Assembly: GCF_004766055.1 (NCBI RefSeq)
Contig: NZ_SPQR01000019.1
Location: 1-56,560, forward strand
DNA: 56,560 bases
From: Desulfosporosinus sp. Sb-LF
Lineage (GTDB): Bacteria > Bacillota > Desulfitobacteriia > Desulfitobacteriales > Desulfitobacteriaceae
Direction of reading: 5' to 3'
Under the pieces are notes generated by a model, which saw only the letters and a list, made by a program, of their open reading frames with translations, was not told the DNA's origin and ran no database searches. Of this stretch, positions 17,546 to 26,298 are shown piece after piece. The first letter of the stretch is position 1. The number at the start of each line of letters is the position of its first letter. Made by a program: the position numbers and the translations under genes.

Positions 17546-17563
17546 ATGTCGATAGTGTACATT
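17508..17563. repeat. 20-bp perfect inverted repeat across a gene end
   Basis: AATGTACACTATCGACATTT (17508-17527) is exactly complementary to 17544-17563, with a 16-base spacer. The left arm encodes residues near the C-terminus of the small CxxC protein, and the stop codon overlaps the edge of the right arm. There is no T-run after it; a separate terminator follows at 17573. Confidence 0.9.
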
Positions 17564-17572
17564 GTATAGCCG

Positions 17573-17608
17573 AATAGGCCATGTCTTGCTAGACAATGGC
17601 CTATTTTT
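17573..17608 (+). terminator. Intrinsic terminator after the CxxC gene
   Basis: AATAGGCCAT pairs with ATGGCCTATT, with an inner GTCT/AGAC pairing, and is followed by a T-run. It could also act for the convergent CoA-transferase gene. Confidence 0.85.
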
Positions 17609-17621
17609 ATGTCTTTTTATT

Positions 17622-18965
17622 CTATAGATGTTTATTGCTTTCCCGCCAAATGTTTAACTTCTGTGCTTCGAGAATTAATTCCTCTCGGAAATCTGGATGG
17701 GCAATGCTGATTAACTTTTCTGCTCTTTGCCAAATAGTTTGCCCTTTAAGGTTGACCTTCCCATACTCTGTCACAACATATTGCACCGTGGAACGGGTAT
17801 CCGTCACTACTGCACCGTGCGTTAACAGGGGATTTATCCGGGAATGAACCTTTCCATCTGGATCAGTATACGTGGAAGCCATACACATGAAACTTTTCCC
17901 GCCCTTAGAATTATAGGCCGCATCCACGAAATCTAATTGTCCACCAGCACCGCTGATCATGCGAGATCCAATTGATTCAGAACACACTTGACCAGTAAGG
18001 TCAATTTCGAGAGCATTATTGATCGAAACAACATTATTATTGAGACTGGCAATTACACGATCATTGGTGTAATCCACGGGATAACCTGCCAGTTGTGGAT
18101 TATTATCAATAAAATCATAGAGCTTTTGAGTTCCTCCAGCAAAGGTATAGACAATCCGGCCAGGATCGATTTGTTTTTTCATACCTGAAATGCGTCCTGC
18201 TTCCATCATATCCACGAAACTATCGACAAGTATCTCCGTATGAACCCCTAAGTCTTTCAGGTCGGACTGAGCAATCATTTGCCCCAAGGCATTTGGCATC
18301 GAGCCAATTCCAAGTTGCAAACAATCTCCATTATTAATATCCTTGAGAACAAATTCTGCAATTTTTCGATCCACGTCATTTGGATCTTCGGAAGGAACCT
18401 GCGGCATTCCTGTATGCCCACCCTCAACAATGTAATCAACTTCAGAAACATGAAGAAAATTTCCATACCCTCCGTGGGCGATAGACATATCCTCATTGAC
18501 CTCGACGATAATAATTTTGGTCTTGTCAGCCGCCGATCGATAATGAGAAATCGTAGGCCCCAGATTGAAATTACCATGCCTATCCATAGGACTCACTTGA
18601 ACCATCATAACATCAACGCGTACATTCTCACGAATATAGCGTGGAACTTCAGAGTACTTTAGCGGAATATAAAAGGCTCTTCCCATTTCAAGATATTTAC
18701 GATCAATTGCACTGAGGTGAACACAATTCCAGGTAAAGTGCTCTCCCTTAGGATCCGCTTTAATTACAGCATGGGGGCGCATTGAAACTCCAGCAAGAAG
18801 TTGAATGTCATGAAGTTCAGGAGTACGTGCAGCCAAGGCCCGGTCTAAGATCGGCAAAGTGTTCGCACCATAAGAGTACATAATCCAATCCCCGTTTTTG
18901 ACAACGCTTACCGCTCTCTCTGGAGAAACGAGCTTACTTTGGTATTCTTTTACCCATTCTGCCAT
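17622..18965 (-). CDS. Acetyl-CoA hydrolase/transferase family CoA-transferase
   Basis: 447 residues, a class I CoA-transferase of the 4-hydroxybutyrate / butyryl-CoA:acetate type. It moves CoA between acetate and short-chain acids. The catalytic-glutamate region QVCSESIGSRMISGAGGQ is present, with the oxyanion and substrate loop GGQLDFVDAA. ATG 18965 follows GAGGAGG. It lies 460 bases downstream of a beta-oxidation gene on the same strand. Charging or releasing short fatty acids for that pathway is a good inference, but the exact acid is not. Confidence 0.88.
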   Translation of the reverse strand: MAEWVKEYQSKLVSPERAVSVVKNGDWIMYSYGANTLPILDRALAARTPELHDIQLLAGVSMRPHAVIKADPKGEHFTWNCVHLSAIDRKYLEMGRAFYIPLKYSEVPRYIRENVRVDVMMVQVSPMDRHGNFNLGPTISHYRSAADKTKIIIVEVNEDMSIAHGGYGNFLHVSEVDYIVEGGHTGMPQVPSEDPNDVDRKIAEFVLKDINNGDCLQLGIGSMPNALGQMIAQSDLKDLGVHTEILVDSFVDMMEAGRISGMKKQIDPGRIVYTFAGGTQKLYDFIDNNPQLAGYPVDYTNDRVIASLNNNVVSINNALEIDLTGQVCSESIGSRMISGAGGQLDFVDAAYNSKGGKSFMCMASTYTDPDGKVHSRINPLLTHGAVVTDTRSTVQYVVTEYGKVNLKGQTIWQRAEKLISIAHPDFREELILEAQKLNIWRESNKHL

Positions 18966-19115
18966 CTTCCTCTTCCTCCTCATTTCTCTTGAACTCTAAC
19001 TTCAGTCCTGACCCACCACATTTTTCTTTACTAGTCCAACAAATTTATACTACTCTCAAACAAACTCACCCGAACTTCTATATTATAGAGAAATTCCTCA
19101 ACCTGAATCTCTGTT

Positions 19116-19174
19116 CGTTAATGTAAGCACTCATGTTAGCGAAATTCTCGCCATCATGAGCGCCTACATTAACG
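19116..19174. repeat. Imperfect 20-bp inverted repeat
   Basis: CGTTAATGTAAGCACTCATG (19116-19135) matches the complement of 19155-19174 at 18 of 20 positions, with a 19-base loop. It lies in the 460-base gap between the dehydrogenase and CoA-transferase genes. There is no T-run, so it is not a clear terminator. Confidence 0.7.
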
Positions 19175-19227
19175 GAATCACACGCACTCAATTCACAAGA
19201 TGCACAGCATCATTCTATCTCTAACCA

Positions 19228-19415
19228 GAAACTGGGGAGGCTTTACTAAGTGTACACGTCAGTGGAGTTCACGATACAGGGAGCCCTAATTCTAAAGCAT
19301 TGTCACGCCGTGCCGTGGTTCACTTATTGCTCTATCCAGAGGTAGGCGCGATAACCTTAGCATCCACGAGCCAGTAAATGGAACTCGTGTGAACATGCAA
19401 AGACTCCCTAGTTTC
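19228..19415. repeat. MITE-like repeat, copy 1, after the acyl-CoA dehydrogenase
   Basis: The ends are related inverted repeats: GAAACTGGGGAGGCTTT (19228-19244) and, on the other strand, GAAACTAGGGAGTCTTT (19415-19399). Inside, CACGTCAGTGG near the left end and GGAACTCG near the right end match copy 2 at 21377-21476. Relative to copy 2 this copy carries about 85 extra bases in the middle. It begins nine bases past the dehydrogenase stop. No coding frame is evident within it. Confidence 0.75.
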
Positions 19416-19424
19416 ACCGCCGGC

Positions 19425-21191
19425 TTAGCGAGTCGGATATTCGCCCTTCGCGATGACATATTTAGCAATTTCGTGGCGTAACCCAATCATATCCACAACG
19501 GGGCGACGAATGAGCTTGCGCATGCCTGCCAAAACAGTGCTGAGAGAATCTCCTTTTTCAACTGCACAAAGTACTTCTTTGGCTTGTTGCTCCAGGATAT
19601 TAAAAGCTGCAAAGGTTCCTAGGGTTGCCGCCTTCTCAACGAACACTTTATGATCATCAGATACGTCAAGGGTTTGAACCTTCTGGGCCCGGAGAACGGC
19701 ACTTTCCATTGAGTAAACTTGGAGCACCATTTCAGCCAGTCCCATCAGAACATATTGATTGTCTTTCAAGCCAGCACCCAAGTTTTGAGCGGCAAGTCCA
19801 GCTGCCATCAAGACTAGTTTTTTTGCGTTTTGAGTTATTTTGTTGAATCCCGCCAATCCTTCTTCAAGACTACCACTAACGGAGAGTAGGTCTTTGCTAA
19901 CAGCTTTAGCGGCTTGGAGTAGTGGGAGTTCACCAGTCATAGCCCGTTTTAGGAGAGTTCCAGGTACGAGTAGACGGTTGATTTCATTGGTTCCTTCAAA
20001 GAGTCGATTAATGCGAGAATCCCGGTACATACGTTCAATCGGATATTCCCGAATATAACCATATCCGCCATGAATCTGAACCCCTTCGTCCACGGCAAAA
20101 TCCAGGACTTCAGAAGCAAGGACTTTGTTAAGTGAGCATTCAATAGCGTACTCTTCTAACGCCTTACCTGCCTCTTTACGGCAGTCACCAGTCAGATCTA
20201 GCCCATGGAACCCGTTCTCCATGAGCCCAGCAGTACGATAAACGACACTCTCTGCCATATAGGTCTGGGTAGCTATTTCTCCGATCTTGCCTTGAATCGC
20301 TCCAAATTTATCTAGCGTAACTCCAAATTGCTTGCGCTCGGAAGCATATTTTAAGGATGTCTCCAATACGACTTGAGCACTTCCAATTGCACCAGCGGCC
20401 AATTTAAAGCGTCCGACATTAAGAATGTTGAATGCAACCACATGCCCACGTCCAAGTTCGCCCACTACATTTTCTACGGGGACCATGACGTCCTCTAGGA
20501 TGACTTGACGCGTGGAAGACCCTTTTATCCCTAATTTTTTCTCTTCTGGTCCTAATGAGAGCCCTTTCATGTCACGTTCAACAATGAAATTGGTCATTTT
20601 TCCATCAACTTTAGCATAGACGAGGAAGATATCGGCAAAACCAGCATTGGTGATAAATTGCTTTGTTCCGTTCAGACAATAATGGGTTCCTTCTGCATTA
20701 AGTACAGCAGTGGCTTTGGCACCTAATGCATCTGATCCCGAACCGGGCTCAGTCAAGCAATAGGCGGCAATCGTTTCACCAGTCGCTAAACCTGGCAGAT
20801 ATTTGGCCTTTTGCTCTGGGGTTCCGAAATAAACGATTGGCAATGTCCCAATCCCTGTATGCGCAGCATAAGCAACCGCAAACGGCCCCCCTCGAGGAAC
20901 TTCCTCACCAACCACGACAGTGGAAGCCTTATCCATGCCAAGTCCACTAAATTCTTCCGGAACTTCAAGGCCCAGTAAGCCCAGTTCTCCAGCTTTACGC
21001 ATACATTCTCGGACTACACCTTCTTCTTGTTCTTCCATTTCCTCAATTTTAGGAGCAACTTCTTTTTCCATAAAGTTATGCGCCATCCGTTTGAGTTGCA
21101 AGTGGTCGTCATTAATTTCCTCACGGACAAAAATTTGTTCTGGGGTAACTTCGGCGAGTAAAAATCCTCCACCACGTACTGCTAAATCCAT
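19425..21191 (-). CDS. fadE: Acyl-CoA dehydrogenase (VLCAD/FadE-like)
   Basis: 588 residues. It oxidises acyl-CoA to trans-2-enoyl-CoA with FAD. The first 390 residues form the standard dehydrogenase fold: AAYCLTEPGSGSDA and KQFITNAGFAD for flavin and substrate, GRFKLAAGAIGSAQ, and the catalytic glutamate loop FEGTNEINR with preceding QIHGGYGYIREYPIERMYRD. The extra 190-residue helical C-terminus is typical of the long VLCAD/ACAD9 and B. subtilis FadE type. GAGGAGG lies nine bases before the ATG. It follows the thiolase gene after 286 bases that include a repeat and a hairpin. Confidence 0.93.
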   Translation of the reverse strand: MDLAVRGGGFLLAEVTPEQIFVREEINDDHLQLKRMAHNFMEKEVAPKIEEMEEQEEGVVRECMRKAGELGLLGLEVPEEFSGLGMDKASTVVVGEEVPRGGPFAVAYAAHTGIGTLPIVYFGTPEQKAKYLPGLATGETIAAYCLTEPGSGSDALGAKATAVLNAEGTHYCLNGTKQFITNAGFADIFLVYAKVDGKMTNFIVERDMKGLSLGPEEKKLGIKGSSTRQVILEDVMVPVENVVGELGRGHVVAFNILNVGRFKLAAGAIGSAQVVLETSLKYASERKQFGVTLDKFGAIQGKIGEIATQTYMAESVVYRTAGLMENGFHGLDLTGDCRKEAGKALEEYAIECSLNKVLASEVLDFAVDEGVQIHGGYGYIREYPIERMYRDSRINRLFEGTNEINRLLVPGTLLKRAMTGELPLLQAAKAVSKDLLSVSGSLEEGLAGFNKITQNAKKLVLMAAGLAAQNLGAGLKDNQYVLMGLAEMVLQVYSMESAVLRAQKVQTLDVSDDHKVFVEKAATLGTFAAFNILEQQAKEVLCAVEKGDSLSTVLAGMRKLIRRPVVDMIGLRHEIAKYVIAKGEYPTR

Positions 21192-21276
21192 AGTATTATC
21201 CTCCTCATATTCGATTCGACGTTCGAGACACTTGATTACACATTTAGCATTATCGACATTCGATCTTGATGAAGAC

Positions 21277-21307
21277 GTTCGAAGTTCGAGCTCAACAAAC
21301 TTCGAAC
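21277..21307. repeat. TTCGAA-containing hairpin upstream of fadE
   Basis: GTTCGAAGTT (21277-21286) and AACTTCGAAC (21298-21307) form a perfect 10-bp stem with an 11-base loop. The surrounding 21213-21330 region contains several more TTCGA words. It lies between the thiolase repeat and the fadE ribosome site, so it could be a regulatory or processing site. Confidence 0.6.
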
Positions 21308-21376
21308 ATCAAACACGAACCTTGCACTTCGTGCCTCTTCCCACAAATATATCTCTTCCCCCTCGTCCCCCAACGA

Positions 21377-21476
21377 GAAACTAAGGAGGCTTTGTTAAGT
21401 GAACACGCGCACGTCAGTGGTTACTGTAGGGCGAGTAAACGGAACTCGAGTTAACGTGCAAAGACCCTTTAATTTC
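21377..21476. repeat. MITE-like repeat, copy 2, after the thiolase
   Basis: GAAACTAAGGAGGCTTT (21377-21393) is related by inversion to 21460-21476, and the inner sequence matches both halves of copy 1 at 19228-19415. This copy is the short form of 100 bp. It abuts the thiolase stop codon with one base between. As RNA it would fold into a long imperfect stem and may serve as a 3' end. Confidence 0.75.
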
Positions 21477-21477
21477 A

Positions 21478-22635
21478 CTAGAGCAACTCGTACACGCCTG
21501 CGGCCCCCATGCCGCCACCGATGCACATGGTCACTATGCCGTATCTTAAGGACCGTTTTTTCATTTCATGGATTAAGGTTGCTGTGAGCTTAGCCCCCGT
21601 ACAGCCTAGTGGATGTCCGAAGGCAATCGCTCCGCCGTTAACATTGACTTTTGCTGGGTCTATATTCAGAGTTTTAATGATCGCCAACGATTGTGAGGCA
21701 AACGCCTCGTTCAATTCGAATAAATCGATTTGGTCTAGGGTCAGTCCGACTTGCTTCAAAACTTTTGGTATAGCCTTGATTGGTCCAATACCCATCAGTT
21801 CGGGCTCTACACCAGCTACGGCAAAACCGCGCCAGACAGCAACAGGCTTGAGATCAAGGGCTTTAACTTTTTGTTCCGACATGAGCAAAGTCATGGCTGC
21901 GCCGTCACTGGTCTGAGACGAGTTTCCTGCCGTGACTGATCCGCCGTTCAAGAAGGCAGGCTTGAGTTTTGCCAATGATTCTAGTGTGGTCTCTGGACGA
22001 ATCCCCTCATCTTTGGTGAACCATTTTTCACCTGGCTTGCCCCAACTGGGGATCAACACGGGTACAATCTCCGCATCGAAGCGTCCACTGCTTTGTGCTG
22101 CATAAGCTTTTTGATGGCTTGCGACGGCAAAAGCGTCTTGTTGATCACGGGTTACTTCATATTTTTTGGCCACATTTTCAGCGGTGATACCCATGGAGAG
22201 ATAGACTTCGGGGGCATTGGCGATCATGTAAGGATTGGGTGCTGGCTTAGCTCCGCCCATGGGAACCATGGACATACTCTCTGCCCCACCTGCCAGCATG
22301 ACATCCGCTTCGCCTAGGCGAATTCGATCCGCCGCCATAGAAATGGCCTGGAGCCCTGAAGAGCAAAATCGATTGATAGTCACGCCGGGGACGTCGAAAG
22401 GAAGACCAGCGCGTAGAGCCATGACTTTAGCCAAGTTCATACCCTGTTCTCCTTCAGGGAAGGAACATCCTATGACACAGTCTTCGATTTCATTGGCTTG
22501 GAGTGTTGGAACCCTTTTGAGGATATCCTGGATAACGTAGGCTCCCAAATCATCTGGACGTACTTGCGCCAAGCTCCCTTTGACCGATTTTCCAATGGCT
22601 GTCCGCTTGGTTTCTATAATGTAGGCGTCTTGCAT
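21478..22635 (-). CDS. fadA: Acetyl-CoA C-acyltransferase (thiolase)
   Basis: 385 residues. It carries out the last step of beta-oxidation, cleaving 3-ketoacyl-CoA with CoA. The acyl-accepting cysteine is in NRFCSSGLQA, the histidine in GHPLGCTG and the second cysteine in MCIGGGMG. It sits 11 bases downstream of fadN and is certainly cotranscribed with it. A MITE-like repeat directly follows its stop. Confidence 0.95.
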   Translation of the reverse strand: MQDAYIIETKRTAIGKSVKGSLAQVRPDDLGAYVIQDILKRVPTLQANEIEDCVIGCSFPEGEQGMNLAKVMALRAGLPFDVPGVTINRFCSSGLQAISMAADRIRLGEADVMLAGGAESMSMVPMGGAKPAPNPYMIANAPEVYLSMGITAENVAKKYEVTRDQQDAFAVASHQKAYAAQSSGRFDAEIVPVLIPSWGKPGEKWFTKDEGIRPETTLESLAKLKPAFLNGGSVTAGNSSQTSDGAAMTLLMSEQKVKALDLKPVAVWRGFAVAGVEPELMGIGPIKAIPKVLKQVGLTLDQIDLFELNEAFASQSLAIIKTLNIDPAKVNVNGGAIAFGHPLGCTGAKLTATLIHEMKKRSLRYGIVTMCIGGGMGAAGVYELL

Positions 22636-22646
22636 GCTTTTCCCCC

Positions 22647-25034
22647 CTAATTCCGTAATGGCTTGCCTTTGGCGAGCATATGGCGGATACGATCTTGGGT
22701 CTTTGGTTCTCCAACTAAACTCATAAAGGCTTCTCGTTCAAGGTCTAAGAGATATTGTTCATCGACGAGCGTTCCAGCTGGTCGATCCCCGCCAGTAATG
22801 GCATAGGCGAGTTTGTTGCCCATATGCCGATCATAGTCAGAGATGTAGTTCCCTTCGTGCATTCCGTACAGGGCGAGTTCCAAGGTAGCGCGGACGCCAG
22901 CGCCTCCCATTTTGACTTTTGTCTTTAAGTTAGGTCTAAAGTTACGAGCTAAGTCGATAACTCGCGCTTTAGCATCCAGAATTATATGTTCTGGGTTCAT
23001 GCTGTAACGATCATGATCACGCAAGTAACCGAGCTGTCGTGCTTTTTCGGCACTAGTCGAGACATGGGCCATAGCGATAGCTTCAAATCGTTTGGCAAAG
23101 AAGTAATCTGGGGCTACTTGCACGCCAGGAAGAACTCCTTCCATGGCTCGCATTGCCATCTCTTTGGTTCCGCCCCCGCCTGGTATTAAGCCTACACCCA
23201 TTTCAACGAGGCCCATGTAGGTTTCTGAGGAGGCTTGTATGGCATGAGAGTGGAGGCAAATTTCCGCTCCTCCCCCGAGGGTCATTCCGAACGGTGCTGC
23301 TACAACAGGTTTTTTGGCATATTTCAGGGCCATGGTTCCGTTCTGGAATTCACGGACCATGAGATCGAGGTCATCCCAGTTTTCATCTTCAGCTTCTAAG
23401 AGAATCTGCATAAGGTTGGCGCCGACGCAGAAATTTTTTCCTTGATTGCCAATCACCAAGCCTAGATAGTTTTTGTCGACTTCGGCCAAGGATTTATGGA
23501 TCATATTCAGGATGTCTGCGCCGATGGAATTGTTCGGGGAGTGGAATTCAAGACAGGCCACTCCGTCACCGAGATCAACTAGGCTTGCTCCGGCATTGCT
23601 GGTGATAACTTTGCCTGCTTTATGGGCCTGTTTTAAAGAAAAAGCATAGGGACTGACAGGTTTTTGGCGATAGTCTCCGTCTTCATAGTAAGAGAGCTGT
23701 CCAGTTTCTGTCTTCTGATAGAATCGCTCATGCCCTTTGGCGAGCAATTCTTCCACTAATGGAGGTAAGGTGCCCCCTTCTGCGACGATTCGAGCAGCAA
23801 TCGCTTTGACGCCTAGGGCATCCCAAAGTTCAAAGGGACCCATTTGCCAGTTGAAACCCCAGCGCATGCCCTCATCGATTCCGGTGATGTTGTCTGCGAT
23901 GTCCTTAGCTAGGGTGGCGGCATAGAGCAAAACGGGTTTTAAGACATTCCATGAAAACTCAGCTCCAGCATCTTTGCCGTTTACTAAGGTTCGAATTTTA
24001 TCCGTGAGGCCCCCGGCTGCTTTGGCCCTATCGAGGGAAGCGAATTTGACGCTCTTTTTTGGCACATAGGTCATGGTTTGTGGATCGAGAACTTCTACAA
24101 TTTTGCCTTGAGGTCCTTTGGACTTTTTGTAAAAACCTTGCTTAGTTTTGTCACCCAACCAGCCATTTTTCAGCATGGTTTGCATAAATTCGAGTAAGGC
24201 AAAGTTGTCCTTTTCAGCAGGAACTCCTACGGCGACAGTGTTGGCTGTATGGATAAAAGTATCTAAGCCGACAAGGTCAACGGTTCGGAATGAGGCGCTT
24301 TTTGGGCGTCCCATGACAGGGCCTGTTAAGGCATCGACTTCGTCAACTGATAGGCCGGAACGCATCATTTCTTGAAGAGTCACGGCTAAGCCGTAGACAC
24401 CAATCCTGTTGGCGATGAAATTAGGCGTATCTTTGGCTAAGATAACCCCTTTGCCCAAAACCCTCTCGCCAAATTCACAAAGGGATTTGAGAACATCAGG
24501 ATCGGTATTGGGTCCAGGGATGACTTCTAGAAGTTTCATGTAACGTGGAGGATTAAAGAAGTGTGTCCCCAAGAAATACTGGGTAAAGCTCTCTGGAAGC
24601 CCTTCTACCATGGATTTTAGAGAGATTCCAGAGGTGTTGGAACTAACAATCGTACCTGGACGAACTTGGGCTGCTATTTTTCTGAAGAGATCAACTTTTA
24701 TGTCTAGGCGTTCAACGACAACTTCTATAACCCAATCCACTTCGCTTAAGCGTACTAAATCATCGTTTAAATTTCCAACCTCAATCCGCTCCGCAAACTC
24801 CGGAACTAACAATGGGGCAGGATTCATTTTCTTTAGATTCCCCTTATTGGTTTCCGCAATGCTATTTCGCACCTTTCGATCCTCTAGTGTCAATCCGGCT
24901 GCTTCTTCTTTCGCCGTCAGTTTGGTAGGGACAATATCCAACAACAGGCTCGGGATTCCCGCATTGGCTAAATGCGCTGCGATGGTACTTCCCATCACAC
25001 CTGACCCTATTACCGCTACTTTATGAATCTGCAT
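22647..25034 (-). CDS. fadN: 3-hydroxyacyl-CoA dehydrogenase / enoyl-CoA hydratase fusion (FadN-like)
   Basis: 795 residues. It performs hydration and the NAD-linked oxidation of beta-oxidation. The N-terminal half is the dehydrogenase with dinucleotide motif VIGSGVMGSTIAAHLANAG, the LGTHFFNPPRYMKLLEVI signature and a second helical domain. The C-terminal half is a crotonase fold with AAPFGMTLGGGAEICLHS and GLIPGGGGTKEM. This order (dehydrogenase first) matches B. subtilis FadN and is opposite to E. coli FadB. The start at ATG 25034 has AGGAGG six bases upstream. It overlaps the end of the TetR gene by 14 bases, so translation is probably coupled. Confidence 0.94.
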   Translation of the reverse strand: MQIHKVAVIGSGVMGSTIAAHLANAGIPSLLLDIVPTKLTAKEEAAGLTLEDRKVRNSIAETNKGNLKKMNPAPLLVPEFAERIEVGNLNDDLVRLSEVDWVIEVVVERLDIKVDLFRKIAAQVRPGTIVSSNTSGISLKSMVEGLPESFTQYFLGTHFFNPPRYMKLLEVIPGPNTDPDVLKSLCEFGERVLGKGVILAKDTPNFIANRIGVYGLAVTLQEMMRSGLSVDEVDALTGPVMGRPKSASFRTVDLVGLDTFIHTANTVAVGVPAEKDNFALLEFMQTMLKNGWLGDKTKQGFYKKSKGPQGKIVEVLDPQTMTYVPKKSVKFASLDRAKAAGGLTDKIRTLVNGKDAGAEFSWNVLKPVLLYAATLAKDIADNITGIDEGMRWGFNWQMGPFELWDALGVKAIAARIVAEGGTLPPLVEELLAKGHERFYQKTETGQLSYYEDGDYRQKPVSPYAFSLKQAHKAGKVITSNAGASLVDLGDGVACLEFHSPNNSIGADILNMIHKSLAEVDKNYLGLVIGNQGKNFCVGANLMQILLEAEDENWDDLDLMVREFQNGTMALKYAKKPVVAAPFGMTLGGGAEICLHSHAIQASSETYMGLVEMGVGLIPGGGGTKEMAMRAMEGVLPGVQVAPDYFFAKRFEAIAMAHVSTSAEKARQLGYLRDHDRYSMNPEHIILDAKARVIDLARNFRPNLKTKVKMGGAGVRATLELALYGMHEGNYISDYDRHMGNKLAYAITGGDRPAGTLVDEQYLLDLEREAFMSLVGEPKTQDRIRHMLAKGKPLRN

Positions 25035-25674
25035 TTCCATCCTCCTCTCGTTTCTGTTGGGCAACACGTTGAACTTCCTCGTTCGCTTGTTTCTTTAACC
25101 GTAGTGCGCCTTCGAACAACGCTAACATCGGCTCTACTTCACTAACGAAGGTTCGTGGGTTATGGGCCATTACCCAATCGGTTGTGGCCTCATCTAAGGA
25201 CCCAAAGATCATCTGACGAGCTACCTTTATATCTTGGCGGGGAACTTCCTTACGTTCTATACCTTGCCGGATCACCTCCTCTATCAGGCTATAATAGTCC
25301 AATAAGGGACCATTGATGGCTAACCGCACACTCGGATCGGATTGCCTAAGTTCTAATTGAGTGACGATTGCCAATAACCGGTTTTGCTCCATATAGGAAA
25401 AATGTGCTTTTACAATCGTCCGTAAGCACGCTTCCGTTGTCTCACAATGCGAGAGTTCACGGCGCATACTGCTGATAAAATCACCCATACGATGCTGAAA
25501 AACCTGTATAAGGACTTCCTCTTTGTTTTTAAAGTATAAATAGATTGTGCCATCTGCTACTCCCGCTAAACGAGCAATTTTAGATACCGGGCATTGGTGG
25601 AATCCAGATTCTGCAAAAGCTTCAATAGCAGCATTGAGAATCCGTTCAAATTTACCCTTGCTCGGCGCTTCCAT
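25021..25674 (-). CDS. fadR: TetR-family repressor of fatty-acid degradation (FadR-like)
   Basis: 217 residues. The N-terminal helix-turn-helix is SKIARLAGVADGTIYLYFKNKEEVL, divided by the usual TetR turn. The C-terminal ligand domain matches the B. subtilis FadR (YsiA) layout by eye and ends in a charged tail. ATG 25674 has AAGGAG 11 bases upstream. It is the first gene of the fadR-fadN-fadA unit and has a palindromic operator at 25722-25739, so it is probably autoregulated and relieved by long-chain acyl-CoA, as known for FadR. Confidence 0.85.
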   Translation of the reverse strand: MEAPSKGKFERILNAAIEAFAESGFHQCPVSKIARLAGVADGTIYLYFKNKEEVLIQVFQHRMGDFISSMRRELSHCETTEACLRTIVKAHFSYMEQNRLLAIVTQLELRQSDPSVRLAINGPLLDYYSLIEEVIRQGIERKEVPRQDIKVARQMIFGSLDEATTDWVMAHNPRTFVSEVEPMLALFEGALRLKKQANEEVQRVAQQKREEDGNADS

Positions 25675-25721
25675 GGAATCAACACTCCTTAAATAACCAA
25701 TTAATGAGATAAACTTTTTCT

Positions 25722-25739
25722 TGAATGAATACCCATTCA
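25722..25739 (-). promoter_or_regulatory. FadR-type operator
   Basis: TGAATGAATACCCATTCA is a dyad with perfect arms TGAATG and CATTCA. It matches the FadR consensus from Bacillus (TGAATGA, a short centre, then TCATTCA) in all but central bases. It lies 48 bases upstream of the fadR start. I saw no second copy before fadE, the CoA-transferase gene or lutA. Confidence 0.78.
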
Positions 25740-25954
25740 GTGATATCATCATATCACAGGCAGGCTGTGAAATAAATAGATTTTTCTAAATTTAATACAA
25801 TAATTTATATTATTCCATCTTTTAGATTGAATAACCCCTCTGGTTTTTTTCTTGTCCCATAACCTATTGACTTCGTGTAGTGATGTTAACTTGACAATGA
25901 TCGTTGCTAACGTATGATAGAATTACTACGCTACAATGGAAAGGACGAGCATGG

Positions 25955-26125
25955 ATGAAAGTCAAAATTTTCAGTTCCCCGGATACTCGTATTTTGGATA
26001 AAGAAATTAATCAATGGTTAGAGGACAACAGCTGGCTGAAGGTGGTCAACATTACCCAAAGCACGGGCACTGCAACCGTCGTTTCCATTTGGTACAACGA
26101 ACCCAGTGTACCGATACTTGGGTAA
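25955..26125 (+). CDS. Short protein, possibly Cse60-like
   Basis: 56 residues (MKVKIFSSPD to VPILG), starting at ATG 25955 with AAAGGACG upstream. The order of an amphipathic first strand, a DKEINQWLEDN helix and a VVNITQSTG..VVSIWY strand pair recalls the small sporulation protein Cse60 family. The match is only by general pattern. It is monocistronic and followed by a good terminator, which supports a real gene. Confidence 0.55.
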   Translation: MKVKIFSSPDTRILDKEINQWLEDNSWLKVVNITQSTGTATVVSIWYNEPSVPILG

Positions 26126-26151
26126 TCCCTCAATATCCATGGATTATAGAG

Positions 26152-26196
26152 AAGAGAAGCAATAGGCCGTTAAACGTCTATAGCTTCTCTTTTTAA
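26152..26196 (+). terminator. Intrinsic terminator
   Basis: The stem AGAGAAGC with GCTTCTCT, plus ATAG/CTAT inside, is followed by a T-run after the small 25955-26125 gene. Confidence 0.85.
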
Positions 26197-26298
26197 TTTA
26201 AATCAAGGCTCTGAGATCCGCATCAAAACCTACTTTATTTGGAAATACTAGGCTTACACCGTAAAGAACAGAGTCATTTTACGAAGGGATGGTATTTT

